From the NCBI GenBank assembly GCA_017546025.1, contig JAFYYS010000014.1, positions 1 to 64,000 of the forward strand: 64,000 nucleotides of DNA. The letters are read 5' to 3'. The translations under genes were made by a program, and so were the position numbers. This DNA comes from Lachnospiraceae bacterium (GTDB lineage Bacteria; Bacillota; Clostridia; Lachnospirales; Lachnospiraceae). The notes beneath the pieces were generated by a model. It did no database searches and was not told where the DNA came from. It worked only from the letters and a program-made list of their open reading frames with translations. Below, piece after piece: positions 1 through 7,825 of this stretch. The number at the start of each line of letters is the position of its first letter. The first letter of the stretch is position 1.

Positions 1-210
1 CCTGTTCTTGCTAAAGGTACTTTATCAGTAGCTAAGGCATTGGCTGATTCTTCAGCTACAACAATCATCGGTGGCGGTGACTCAGCAGCTGCTGTTAACC
101 AGATGGGTCTTGGTTCTAAGATGAGCCATATCTCTACTGGTGGTGGAGCTTCCCTTGAGTTCCTTGAAGGCAAGGAGCTTCCGGGTGTTGCAGCTGCAGA
201 TGACCTTTAA
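1..210 (+). CDS. pgk: Phosphoglycerate kinase, C-terminal fragment
   Basis: The window opens inside this gene; 69 residues and a TAA stop are visible. The fragment contains the glycine-rich [11 protein letters not shown] segment and the [16 protein letters not shown] block, which form the nucleotide-binding C-terminal lobe of phosphoglycerate kinase. The enzyme moves a phosphate from 1,3-bisphosphoglycerate to ADP in cytosolic glycolysis. tpiA follows 63 bases later with no terminator between, so the two are probably co-transcribed, a common glycolytic arrangement in Firmicutes. The N-terminal lobe lies outside the window. Confidence 0.95.
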   Translation, partial: PVLAKGTLSVAKALADSSATTIIGGGDSAAAVNQMGLGSKMSHISTGGGASLEFLEGKELPGVAAADDL

Positions 211-273
211 GATTTAAAGCCCTTGGTATTTTCCATAATGCGAAGGGCGAATAAACATAATTTGGAGGCTATT

Positions 274-1026
274 ATGGCTAGAAAGAAGATTATTGCCGGC
301 AACTGGAAGATGAACATGACTCCCTCCCAGGCCGTAGAGCTTTGCGCAACCCTTAAGGACCTTGTAAAGAATGACGATGTGGACGTTGTTTACTGCGTTC
401 CCGCCATCGACATCGTTCCGGTTGTTGCAGCCGTTAAGGGCAGCAACGTAAAGGTCGGCGCTGAGAACTTCTACATTGAGGATAAGGGTGCTTTCACGGG
501 CGAAATTTCCGCTCCGATGCTCCTTGATGCCGGTGTCGAGTACGTTATTATCGGTCATTCCGAAAGAAGAGATATCTTCGGTGAGAACGACATTCTCATC
601 AACGCTAAGGTTAAGAAGGCATTTGCCGCAGGCCTTAAGCCGATTCTTTGCTGCGGTGAGTCCCTTGCCCTTCGTAAGGCAGGCACCTACAAGGAATGGA
701 TCTCCCGTCAGATTAAGTGGGATCTTTCCGGCATTACCGCTGAGCAGGTTAAGAACCTTGTTATCGCTTACGAGCCTATCTGGGCCATCGGTACCGGCGA
801 GACCGCTACCGCTGAGCAGGCTGAGGAAGTTTGCAAGCTGATCCGTGAGTATATTGCAGAGCTTTACGATGCAGCTACCGCTGAGGCAGTCCGCATCCAG
901 TACGGCGGCTCCATGAACGCCGGCAACGCAGCTGAGCTTCTTGCAATGCCCGACATCGACGGCGGTCTGATCGGCGGCGCTTCCCTGAAGGCTGACTTCG
1001 GTAAGATCGTTAACTACAACAAGTAA
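274..1026 (+). CDS. tpiA: Triosephosphate isomerase
   Basis: A 250-residue TIM-barrel enzyme interconverting dihydroxyacetone phosphate and glyceraldehyde 3-phosphate. All catalytic residues are visible at the usual places: Lys12 in NWKMN, His95 in IIGHSERR, and Glu167 in [11 protein letters not shown]. The phosphate-binding GGS motif ([10 protein letters not shown]) is also present. The start is the ATG preceded by GGAGG at 264-268; an in-frame upstream ATG at 223 would add 17 atypical residues without a ribosome site. Length matches the family. It is the last gene of the glycolytic unit and is followed by a strong terminator. Confidence 0.97.
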   Translation: MARKKIIAGNWKMNMTPSQAVELCATLKDLVKNDDVDVVYCVPAIDIVPVVAAVKGSNVKVGAENFYIEDKGAFTGEISAPMLLDAGVEYVIIGHSERRDIFGENDILINAKVKKAFAAGLKPILCCGESLALRKAGTYKEWISRQIKWDLSGITAEQVKNLVIAYEPIWAIGTGETATAEQAEEVCKLIREYIAELYDAATAEAVRIQYGGSMNAGNAAELLAMPDIDGGLIGGASLKADFGKIVNYNK

Positions 1027-1043
1027 GATTTGCATTTTCCTTT

Positions 1044-1075
1044 GTACCGGCCGGTTTTCGGCCGGTACTTTTTTT
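1044..1075 (+). terminator. Rho-independent terminator after tpiA
   Basis: A perfect 10-bp stem (1044-1053 with 1059-1068, GTACCGGCCG against CGGCCGGTAC) closes a five-base GTTTT loop and is followed directly by seven T residues. It ends the pgk-tpiA transcript. Confidence 0.95.
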
Positions 1076-1090
1076 GCGCGATAAACGAAT

Positions 1091-1220
1091 GCCCTTGATG
1101 TAAGCTTGCTTACATCAAGGGCTGAGCTAACGGTCACCGAGTGAGTTCACTCACTCGGTGACCGTTCGAGCCGGGTGTGAGGAAAAAATCCTCACACCCG
1201 ACCCTTATGGCAAATGCCAT
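1091..1220. repeat. Array of four consecutive perfect inverted repeats
   Basis: Between the tpiA terminator and the pyrH promoter the DNA is almost wholly made of back-to-back hairpins: a 15-bp stem with TT loop (1091-1105/1108-1122), a 17-bp stem with TTCA loop (1129-1145/1150-1166), a 12-bp stem with AAAAA loop (1172-1183/1189-1200) and a 6-bp stem with AA loop (1207-1212/1215-1220). Stems differ in sequence, so this is not a direct-repeat array. None has a T-tract typical of termination. No ORF with a ribosome site was found. The role is unknown: RNA stabilisation, a transcribed small RNA or a protein-binding array are all possible. Confidence 0.85.
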
Positions 1221-1235
1221 GGTTTCCGATTTTTG

Positions 1236-1264
1236 TTGAATTCTATATCCCGATATGGTAAAAT
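1236..1264 (+). promoter_or_regulatory. Sigma-A type promoter of the pyrH cluster
   Basis: TTGAAT at 1236-1241 and TAAAAT at 1259-1264 are separated by 17 bases, placing transcription start near 1271, 26 bases before the pyrH ATG. The promoter lies immediately after the hairpin array, so it probably drives pyrH through polC. Confidence 0.75.
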
Positions 1265-1296
1265 ATTTCCAGATTTCAGAGTATGCGGGAGGCAGT

Positions 1297-2001
1297 ATGG
1301 CAAGCTATAAGCGGATTCTTTTGAAATTGAGCGGAGAGGCTCTCGCCGGTGTGCAGGGCTTCGGCTTTGACGAGGCCAATGTAACGGCTGTCGGAAAGCA
1401 GATTAAACAGTTGTCCGAACAGGGTGTGCAGATTGCAATCGTCATCGGCGGCGGTAATTTCATGAGAGGAAGGGCATGCAAGTCGATTGACCGTCCGAAG
1501 GCCGACTCCATCGGAATGCTTGCAACCGTGATGAACTGCATTTACGTTTCCGAGATTCTTCGGAACCTTGGCTTGAGAACCAGAGTGTTCACCCCGTTTG
1601 CATGCGGCGGTTTCACCGAGCTTTTCTCGAAGGATGCCGCAGTGAATGCGCTTCAAAACGGTGAGATCGTATTTTGCGGAGGCGGAACCGGTCATCCGTA
1701 CTTCTCGACCGACACCGGAACGGCGCTTCGTGCAATCGAACTCGAATGTGAGTGTATTGTCATGGCGAAGGCGGTTGACGGCATCTATGACAGTGATCCT
1801 GCACTCAATCCGAATGCGAAGAAGTTTGAGAAGATGACCTATACGGAGGTCATTACGAAGCAGTTGAAGGCAGTGGACCTTACCGCTTCGGTTTTGTGCC
1901 ACGAAAACAACATGCCGATGCTTGTTTTCGACCTGAATGAAGAGAACAGTATCGTCCGGAACGTCCTTGAGGGCTGCACCGGAACGATTGTAACCGATTA
2001 G
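1297..2001 (+). CDS. pyrH: UMP kinase
   Basis: A 234-residue amino-acid-kinase-fold enzyme that phosphorylates UMP to UDP in pyrimidine synthesis. Visible signatures are the N-terminal KRILLKLSGEALAG phosphate-binding segment, IVIGGGNFMRGR, and a MAKAVDGIYDSDP segment typical of bacterial PyrH. The chosen ATG follows a GGGAGG ribosome site at 1288-1293; an upstream in-frame ATG at 1255 lies within the promoter -10 region and is rejected. It is first in the conserved pyrH-frr-uppS-cdsA-dxr-rseP-ispG-polC cluster, with frr 23 bases downstream. Confidence 0.97.
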   Translation: MASYKRILLKLSGEALAGVQGFGFDEANVTAVGKQIKQLSEQGVQIAIVIGGGNFMRGRACKSIDRPKADSIGMLATVMNCIYVSEILRNLGLRTRVFTPFACGGFTELFSKDAAVNALQNGEIVFCGGGTGHPYFSTDTGTALRAIELECECIVMAKAVDGIYDSDPALNPNAKKFEKMTYTEVITKQLKAVDLTASVLCHENNMPMLVFDLNEENSIVRNVLEGCTGTIVTD

Positions 2002-2024
2002 GAAATGTGAGAGGAGTTGATAGT

Positions 2025-2573
2025 ATGAATGAGATTCTGACCCCCTTTGAAGTGAAGATGAACAAGACCATGGACAATCTTCGCGAGGAATACGCAAGCA
2101 TCCGTGCGGGACGTGCCAATCCCCATCTTCTTGACAAGCTTAAGGTGGATTACTACGGAATGCCTACCGGCCTTCAGCAGGTAGCAAACATTTCCGTTCC
2201 CGAAGCTCGTGTCATCATGATTCAGCCTTGGGAATCCAAGATGATCAAAGAGATTGAGAAAGCCATTCTGGCTTCCGATATCGGCATTACGCCGAGCAAT
2301 GACGGAAAGATTATTCGCCTGACCTTCCCTGAGCTTACGGAGGACCGTCGTAAGGATCTTTCGAAGGATGTCCGTAAGAAGGCCGAGGAGGCTAAGGTAG
2401 CCATCCGTAACATCAGAAGAGACGCAAACGATACCATCAAGAAGGCCGGCAAGGAGATTTCCGAGGATGAGGTCAAGAAGATGGAAACCGATGCGCAGAA
2501 GATGACCGACCGTTTCATCGAAGAGATCGATAAGGTCGCTGCCGATAAGACGAAAGAAATCATGACCGTATAA
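2025..2573 (+). CDS. frr: Ribosome recycling factor
   Basis: At 182 residues this is the usual RRF size. It opens with a helix (MNKTMDNLREEYASIRAGRA) and contains the RANPHLLDKLKVDYYG segment typical of the family, followed by a long helical region. With EF-G, the protein splits post-termination ribosomes. The start ATG has GAGGAG at 2011-2016; a GTG at 2007 in frame lacks support. It lies between pyrH and uppS, the standard order in Firmicutes. Confidence 0.97.
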   Translation: MNEILTPFEVKMNKTMDNLREEYASIRAGRANPHLLDKLKVDYYGMPTGLQQVANISVPEARVIMIQPWESKMIKEIEKAILASDIGITPSNDGKIIRLTFPELTEDRRKDLSKDVRKKAEEAKVAIRNIRRDANDTIKKAGKEISEDEVKKMETDAQKMTDRFIEEIDKVAADKTKEIMTV

Positions 2574-2579
2574 TAAAAG

Positions 2580-2604
2580 CGGGGCGTTTGCTACGCCCCG
2601 TTTT
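2580..2604 (+). terminator. Weak terminator or attenuator after frr
   Basis: An 8-bp stem (2580-2587 with 2593-2600, CGGGGCGT/ACGCCCCG) is followed by only four T residues. The short U-tract suggests partial termination, with read-through into uppS, which has no obvious promoter of its own. Confidence 0.55.
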
Positions 2605-2649
2605 GTACGAATTGTGCATTGCGGGCAAGGCCCGAAGAAGGAGAGATTC

Positions 2650-3369
2650 ATGGCGAAAAAGCCCGAAGAATACCGGGTTCCCAAACACGTCTGCATCATC
2701 ATGGACGGAAACGGACGCTGGGCGAAGAAGAGACTTCTGCCGAGAAAAGCCGGGCATGTGCAGGGTGCGCGCGTGGTGGAACAGATTTGCGAAGATGCTT
2801 ACGATCTCGGAATCGAGTATCTGACCGTATACGCTTTTTCAACGGAGAACTGGCAGAGGCCTCAGGATGAGGTTGATGCCTTGATGAACCTCCTTCGCAA
2901 GTATATGAAGGACAGTCTAGCAAGAAGCACGAAGAACAACATGCGCGTCCGCGTGCTCGGGGATATTTCCGTTTTGGATGAAGACCTGCAGCAAAGCATC
3001 CGTGAGCTTGAGGAAGCCAGTGCCTCTAACACCGGCCTTAAGTTCCAGGTTGCCATCAATTACGGCGGCCGTGATGAGATTGTCCGCGCGACAAGAAAGA
3101 TTTCCGAGCTGGTTAAGGAAGGAAATCTGAATCCGGAGGATATTACCGAGAAAACGTTCTCAGAGTATCTGGACACGGCCGGCATGCCGGATCCGGAGCT
3201 GATGATCCGCACGAGCGGAGAACTGCGGACGAGCAATTTCCTCCCCTGGCAGATTGCTTATTCCGAGTTTTATTTCACGAATGTTTTGTGGCCCGATTTC
3301 GATAAAAAGGAATTGGAACGTGCAATAGATTTTTACAATGGCAGAGAACGCCGTTTCGGCGGAATCTGA
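2650..3369 (+). CDS. uppS: Isoprenyl transferase (undecaprenyl diphosphate synthase)
   Basis: A 239-residue cis-prenyltransferase that adds isopentenyl units to farnesyl diphosphate, giving the C55 lipid carrier for wall precursors. The catalytic Asp19 sits in IIMDGNGRWAKKR, and the C-terminal RTSGELRTSNFLPWQIAYSE block that binds isopentenyl diphosphate is intact. The ATG at 2650 has an AAGGAG site at 2638-2643; an ATG at 2614 in frame begins within the frr terminator region and is rejected. It acts beside cdsA and dxr, linking isoprenoid supply to envelope synthesis. Confidence 0.96.
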   Translation: MAKKPEEYRVPKHVCIIMDGNGRWAKKRLLPRKAGHVQGARVVEQICEDAYDLGIEYLTVYAFSTENWQRPQDEVDALMNLLRKYMKDSLARSTKNNMRVRVLGDISVLDEDLQQSIRELEEASASNTGLKFQVAINYGGRDEIVRATRKISELVKEGNLNPEDITEKTFSEYLDTAGMPDPELMIRTSGELRTSNFLPWQIAYSEFYFTNVLWPDFDKKELERAIDFYNGRERRFGGI

Positions 3370-3409
3370 CTGATGAAGGAAGGACCGGCCCCGGCCGGCA
3401 GGGCATGAC

Positions 3410-4216
3410 ATGTTAAAACGTACCATAAGCGGTGCTGTATTGATTCTTGTGGCATTTGCCTCTTTCTATTTCGGAGGCTATGTCCTTTTCGGCGTTACGC
3501 TGTTTCTGTCCCTTTTGGGCATGTTTGAGCTGTTCCGGGTTTATAAGATTCAGTGGAAGCCGGAGGCTTTTGTCGGATACCTCGGTGTGATTGCATACTA
3601 TGTCTCGCTGCTTTTAGAGGACGGCGAGCAGTATTTCCTGCCGGGCATCTGCATCTTCCTGATTCTTTTGATGATCTGCTATGTATTCACGTTCCCGAAC
3701 GTTCCCGCCGCGGATATGCTGGCGGTACCGTTTGCGCTTTTATATGCCGGCGTTTTGATGAGTTTTGTTTATAAAACCCGCATGCTTGAAGGCGGCGTGT
3801 ATCTGGTTTGGGTCATTCTGATCTTTGCATGGGGCAGTGATACGTTTGCATATCTGGTGGGCTGCTCGATGGGTAAGCATAAGGCATTTCCGAGACTCAG
3901 CCCGAAGAAGACATGGGAGGGCTGTGTCGGCGGTCTTTTGGGAGCCTCGCTTCTCGGTGCCGCATACGGCGCGATTTTCGGCTCGAAGCTTCCGGACTTC
4001 GGCTCCGTGCATCCGTCGGTTGTTTTGGGCATCACAGGGCTTCTGGCGGCCGTTCTTTCGATGTTCGGCGACCTTGCCGCTTCCGGCATCAAGCGGGATC
4101 ATTCCGTAAAGGATTACGGAAAGCTGATTCCCGGACACGGCGGTGTTTTGGACCGCTTTGACAGTGTTTTGTTTACGGCGCCTGCCGTATATTTCCTGAT
4201 CTTGCTCTTTTTGTAA
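3410..4216 (+). CDS. cdsA: Phosphatidate cytidylyltransferase
   Basis: A 268-residue polytopic membrane enzyme that makes CDP-diacylglycerol from phosphatidic acid and CTP. Several hydrophobic helices occupy residues 1-160. The C-terminal family signature is visible as FGDLAASGIKRDHSVKDYG followed by IPGHGGVLDRFDS, with its conserved Asp and Lys-Asp residues. The ATG has no strong ribosome site close by; a GC-rich palindrome (GGCCCCGGCC, about 3387-3396) lies in the 40-base gap after uppS and could influence initiation. Confidence 0.95.
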   Translation: MLKRTISGAVLILVAFASFYFGGYVLFGVTLFLSLLGMFELFRVYKIQWKPEAFVGYLGVIAYYVSLLLEDGEQYFLPGICIFLILLMICYVFTFPNVPAADMLAVPFALLYAGVLMSFVYKTRMLEGGVYLVWVILIFAWGSDTFAYLVGCSMGKHKAFPRLSPKKTWEGCVGGLLGASLLGAAYGAIFGSKLPDFGSVHPSVVLGITGLLAAVLSMFGDLAASGIKRDHSVKDYGKLIPGHGGVLDRFDSVLFTAPAVYFLILLFL

Positions 4217-4240
4217 GGGCACGGTCATTCGAGGTTAGAT

Positions 4241-5422
4241 ATGAAAAGGTTAGGAGTATTCGGGTCTACCGGTTCCATCGGAACGCAGACCCTCGAGATT
4301 GTGCGGGAGTATCCCGATGAGCTGTCCGTAAGCGTTCTGGCAGCAAACCGCAACGCCGCTTTACTGGAACGGCAGATTCGGGAATTCAAACCGAAGCACG
4401 TCTGCATCTATGACGAACAATCCTATCTTGATTTAAAAAGCAGAACTTCCGATTTGTCCGGCTTCACTTTAGAGACGGGAATGGAGGGTCTGCTTCGTTG
4501 CGCTTCGGAGGCGGATTATGACACGATGGTCGGCGCAATCGTCGGCATGATCGGCATCCGGCCTGTCATCGAAGCCATTAAAAGCAGAAAGACAATCGCA
4601 CTTGCCAACAAGGAAACGCTTGTCTGTGCCGGTCATATCATCATGCCGCTTCTCGATGAATACGGTGTGAACTGTTATCCCGTTGACAGCGAGCATTCGG
4701 CCATCTTTCAGTCGCTTGTCGGACTTCCCTATGAAGGCCCCGTGCATCACGGAAATAAAAGAATCAAACGGATTCTACTTACGGCCTCGGGCGGCCCGTT
4801 CCGCGGAAAGACACTTTCCGAGATGGAAAAGTTCACACTTTCGGACGCATTGAAGCATCCGAACTGGGTCATGGGACAAAAAGTGACCATCGATTCTGCT
4901 ACACTTGTGAACAAAGGACTCGAAATGATGGAAGCCGGATGGCTTTTCGGCGTGGATGCCGACCGGATTAAGGTCCTGGTGCATCCTGAAAGCATCCTGC
5001 ACAGCGCAGTGGAGTTTACGGACGGAGCGGTCATCGGACAGATGGGCATGCCGGATATGAAATTACCGATTCAGTATGCTTTGTTTTATCCGGAAAGAAG
5101 AAACCAGGTCGGAAAGCCGCTTGATCTGACCGGTGTTGCAACGCTTCATTTCGAAGAGCCCGACAGGGTGAATTTTCCGGCGCTTGCGCTTGCGGAGCGT
5201 GCGATGCGCACAGGCGGCAGCATGCCTTCGGTATTCAATGCGGCAAATGAATACGCCGTGTCCTCATTTGTCAAAGGCGAAATCGGTTTCACGGACATTC
5301 CGAAGTGCATTGAAAAGGCGATGGACAGCCACAAACTGATCATTAACCCCGATCTGAACGGGGTTTTGGATACCGGCAGGGAAGTGACGGAGTACCTGCA
5401 GGCGGTGTACGGGAGGAGATAA
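4241..5422 (+). CDS. dxr: 1-deoxy-D-xylulose-5-phosphate reductoisomerase
   Basis: A 393-residue NADPH enzyme converting deoxyxylulose phosphate to methylerythritol phosphate, the second step of the MEP pathway. The N-terminal nucleotide loop GVFGSTGSIGTQT, the NKETLVCAG segment, the metal and substrate region SEHSAIFQ, and HPNWVMGQKVTIDSATLVNKGLE are all present. ispG, another enzyme of the same pathway, is two genes downstream, and uppS uses the end product. rseP starts three bases after the stop. Confidence 0.97.
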   Translation: MKRLGVFGSTGSIGTQTLEIVREYPDELSVSVLAANRNAALLERQIREFKPKHVCIYDEQSYLDLKSRTSDLSGFTLETGMEGLLRCASEADYDTMVGAIVGMIGIRPVIEAIKSRKTIALANKETLVCAGHIIMPLLDEYGVNCYPVDSEHSAIFQSLVGLPYEGPVHHGNKRIKRILLTASGGPFRGKTLSEMEKFTLSDALKHPNWVMGQKVTIDSATLVNKGLEMMEAGWLFGVDADRIKVLVHPESILHSAVEFTDGAVIGQMGMPDMKLPIQYALFYPERRNQVGKPLDLTGVATLHFEEPDRVNFPALALAERAMRTGGSMPSVFNAANEYAVSSFVKGEIGFTDIPKCIEKAMDSHKLIINPDLNGVLDTGREVTEYLQAVYGRR

Positions 5423-5425
5423 CAG

Positions 5426-6745
5426 ATGTCGAAAGTAATTGAAATACTCGTTGCCATTTTGATGGTCGGCGTGGTCATTGCAGTCCACGAATTCGGTCAT
5501 TTTCTGTTGGCAAAGGTGAACGGCGTTGTCGTGAAGGAGTTTTCCCTCGGCATGGGGCCGCGCCTTCTGTCGAAGAAGTATAAGGGCACCATTTATTCGC
5601 TGAAGCTTTTGCCGTTCGGCGGCTCCTGCCAGATGCTCGGGGAAGCGGACGATTCGAACGAGGAGGGCTCGTTTAACTCAAAATCCGTCTGGAAACGGAT
5701 CAGCATCGTTTTTGCCGGGCCGTTCTTTAATTTCATCCTGGCATTTGTCCTTTCCCTGATCATTCTGAATGCCATCGGATATGATCCGGCTTACATTTCG
5801 TCTGTGGATCCGACGGTTGCGGAGCAGACCGGACTTCAGGAAGACGATGTCATCGTCAAATACCAGAAGCATAAAATCCGCCTCGGCAGAGATCTTGCGC
5901 TTTACGAGACATTGGACGGCATTTCGAAGGAACCGATTACGATTACGTATCTTCGGGACGGAAAGAAACAGACCGTCACCTATGATCCGGTCTATACGGC
6001 GCGTTATTACATCGGTATCTACTATACGTATAACGAGGGCCTTGAAGGCGGCGGTCAGATTGAACTTTCGGACGTTGTGAAGAAGGGCGCCGCAGAGGCA
6101 GCCGGACTGGAAAAGGGCGATAAGATTGTAGCCATCAACCATGTGGATGTAGCCACTGTGGATGCCTTTACGGATTATACGAAGGACCATCCGTTCGGGG
6201 ATCAGGCCGTTACGATTACGTACGAGCGTGACGGCAAGACCTATGATACCGAGCTGACGCCGAAATTCCAGGAATCGTATTCTTTGGGCTTCACCTATAA
6301 TGTCAATTACCGTGAGAAGATCAGCTTCGCGAAATCGCTGAAGTACGGCGTCGTTGAAGTAGATTACTGGATTAAATCCGTCATCAAGAGTCTCGGCTAT
6401 ATGATTAAGGGCAAGGCCAGTACCGAAGACATCGGCGGACCCGTCCGTGTGGTCAGTGAGATGACAAATGTGATGGAGACCAGCTATCGAACCGACGGCC
6501 TGTTCTACGCCTTTTTGAACCTGATCAACTGGACCATTCTTCTTTCCGCAAACCTCGGCGTCATGAACCTGCTGCCGATTCCCGCATTGGACGGCGGACG
6601 GCTTCTGATTTACATCATTGAGGTCATTCGCGGCAAGAAGATGAAAACGGAGCACGAAGGCATCATCAATTTCGTCGGATTTGTCCTTCTGATGTTACTG
6701 ATGGTATTTATCCTGTTCAATGATTTAATCAATGTATTTCACTAG
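5426..6745 (+). CDS. rseP: Site-2 intramembrane zinc metalloprotease RseP
   Basis: A 439-residue polytopic protease. The zinc ligands are in the first membrane helix as HEFGH (His21, Glu22, His25), a PDZ-like domain spans about residues 180-260 (GAAEAAGLEKGDKIVAIN), and the third metal ligand lies in LLPIPALDGGRLL near residue 390. Relatives cleave anti-sigma factors or leftover signal peptides within the membrane. It sits between dxr and ispG, a conserved order. The physiological substrate cannot be told from sequence. Confidence 0.95.
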   Translation: MSKVIEILVAILMVGVVIAVHEFGHFLLAKVNGVVVKEFSLGMGPRLLSKKYKGTIYSLKLLPFGGSCQMLGEADDSNEEGSFNSKSVWKRISIVFAGPFFNFILAFVLSLIILNAIGYDPAYISSVDPTVAEQTGLQEDDVIVKYQKHKIRLGRDLALYETLDGISKEPITITYLRDGKKQTVTYDPVYTARYYIGIYYTYNEGLEGGGQIELSDVVKKGAAEAAGLEKGDKIVAINHVDVATVDAFTDYTKDHPFGDQAVTITYERDGKTYDTELTPKFQESYSLGFTYNVNYREKISFAKSLKYGVVEVDYWIKSVIKSLGYMIKGKASTEDIGGPVRVVSEMTNVMETSYRTDGLFYAFLNLINWTILLSANLGVMNLLPIPALDGGRLLIYIIEVIRGKKMKTEHEGIINFVGFVLLMLLMVFILFNDLINVFH

Positions 6746-6754
6746 GAGTTCGTT

Positions 6755-7825
6755 ATGTACCGTGATCATACGAGAGTCGTGAAAATCGGAAATCGGGTTA
6801 TCGGAGGCGGTAACCCGGTTCTTTTACAGTCGATGTGCAACACAAAAACCGAGGACGTTGCAGCGACCGTCAGCCAGATTCGAAGCCTGACGGAGCTCGG
6901 CTGTGACATCATTCGCGTTGCCGTGCCTACCATGGAGGCCGCAGAGGCCATTAAAGAGATTAAGAAGCAGATTACGATTCCGCTTGTTGCGGATATCCAT
7001 TTTGATTACCGGCTTGCGATTGCCGCTATCGAGGCCGGCGCCGATAAGATCCGGATCAATCCCGGCAACATCGGCTCTAAAGAGAAGACGGAAGCGGTCG
7101 TGAATGCCGCGAAGGCGCATCATATCCCGATTCGTGTCGGCGTGAACAGCGGATCGCTTGAGAAGTCTTTACTTCAGAAGTACGGCGGTGTAACGGCGGA
7201 GGGACTTGTTGAAAGTGCGCTTTCGCATGTAAAGCTTTTAACCGATATGGACTTTTACGATATCGTCATCAGTGTCAAGTCTTCCGATGTCCGCATGGCC
7301 ATCAGGGCGCATGAACTGCTTGCCGAGCAGACGGATTTTCCGCTTCATGTCGGCATTACCGAGGCAGGCTCTGTTTATGCAGGCAACCTGAAATCCGCCA
7401 TCGGAATCGGTACGATTTTATACGAAGGCATCGGCGATACCGTGAGAGTATCCCTTACGGACCGTCCGGAGGAGGAAATCCGTTCCGGAAAGATGATTCT
7501 TTCTTTCTTAGGGCTTCGTAAGGCAGGCGCTGAGCTTGTTTCCTGCCCGACGTGCGGACGTACGGAAATCGATCTGATCGGACTCGCGAAGAAGGCAGAA
7601 GAGCTTGTCAGCCATTATGATATGCCGATTAAGGTTGCCGTTATGGGATGCCCCGTAAACGGCCCCGGAGAAGCAAAGGAAGCCGACATCGGAATTGCCG
7701 GCGGAAAGGGCGAGGGTCTGATATTCCGTAACGGTCAGATTTTACGGAAGGTTCCCGAGAGCCAACTGCTTGCCGAATTAAAGGCGGAACTCGATGCCAT
7801 GGCAGAAACATATAAGGATCAGTAA
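6755..7825 (+). CDS. ispG: 4-hydroxy-3-methylbut-2-enyl diphosphate synthase
   Basis: A 356-residue iron-sulfur enzyme of the MEP pathway that reduces methylerythritol cyclodiphosphate to HMBPP. The 4Fe-4S ligands are visible: Cys264 and Cys267 in SCPTCGRTE, Cys299 in [12 protein letters not shown], and Glu306. The N-terminal TIM-barrel part begins with [21 protein letters not shown]. Its TAA stop overlaps the polC ATG by one base (TAATG), suggesting translational coupling. Confidence 0.97.
   Translation: MYRDHTRVVKIGNRVIGGGNPVLLQSMCNTKTEDVAATVSQIRSLTELGCDIIRVAVPTMEAAEAIKEIKKQITIPLVADIHFDYRLAIAAIEAGADKIRINPGNIGSKEKTEAVVNAAKAHHIPIRVGVNSGSLEKSLLQKYGGVTAEGLVESALSHVKLLTDMDFYDIVISVKSSDVRMAIRAHELLAEQTDFPLHVGITEAGSVYAGNLKSAIGIGTILYEGIGDTVRVSLTDRPEEEIRSGKMILSFLGLRKAGAELVSCPTCGRTEIDLIGLAKKAEELVSHYDMPIKVAVMGCPVNGPGEAKEADIGIAGGKGEGLIFRNGQILRKVPESQLLAELKAELDAMAETYKDQ

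Noticed and set aside
1091-1220. A CRISPR array
   Set aside because: The repeats are inverted, each with a different sequence, and there are no direct repeats, spacers or cas genes.
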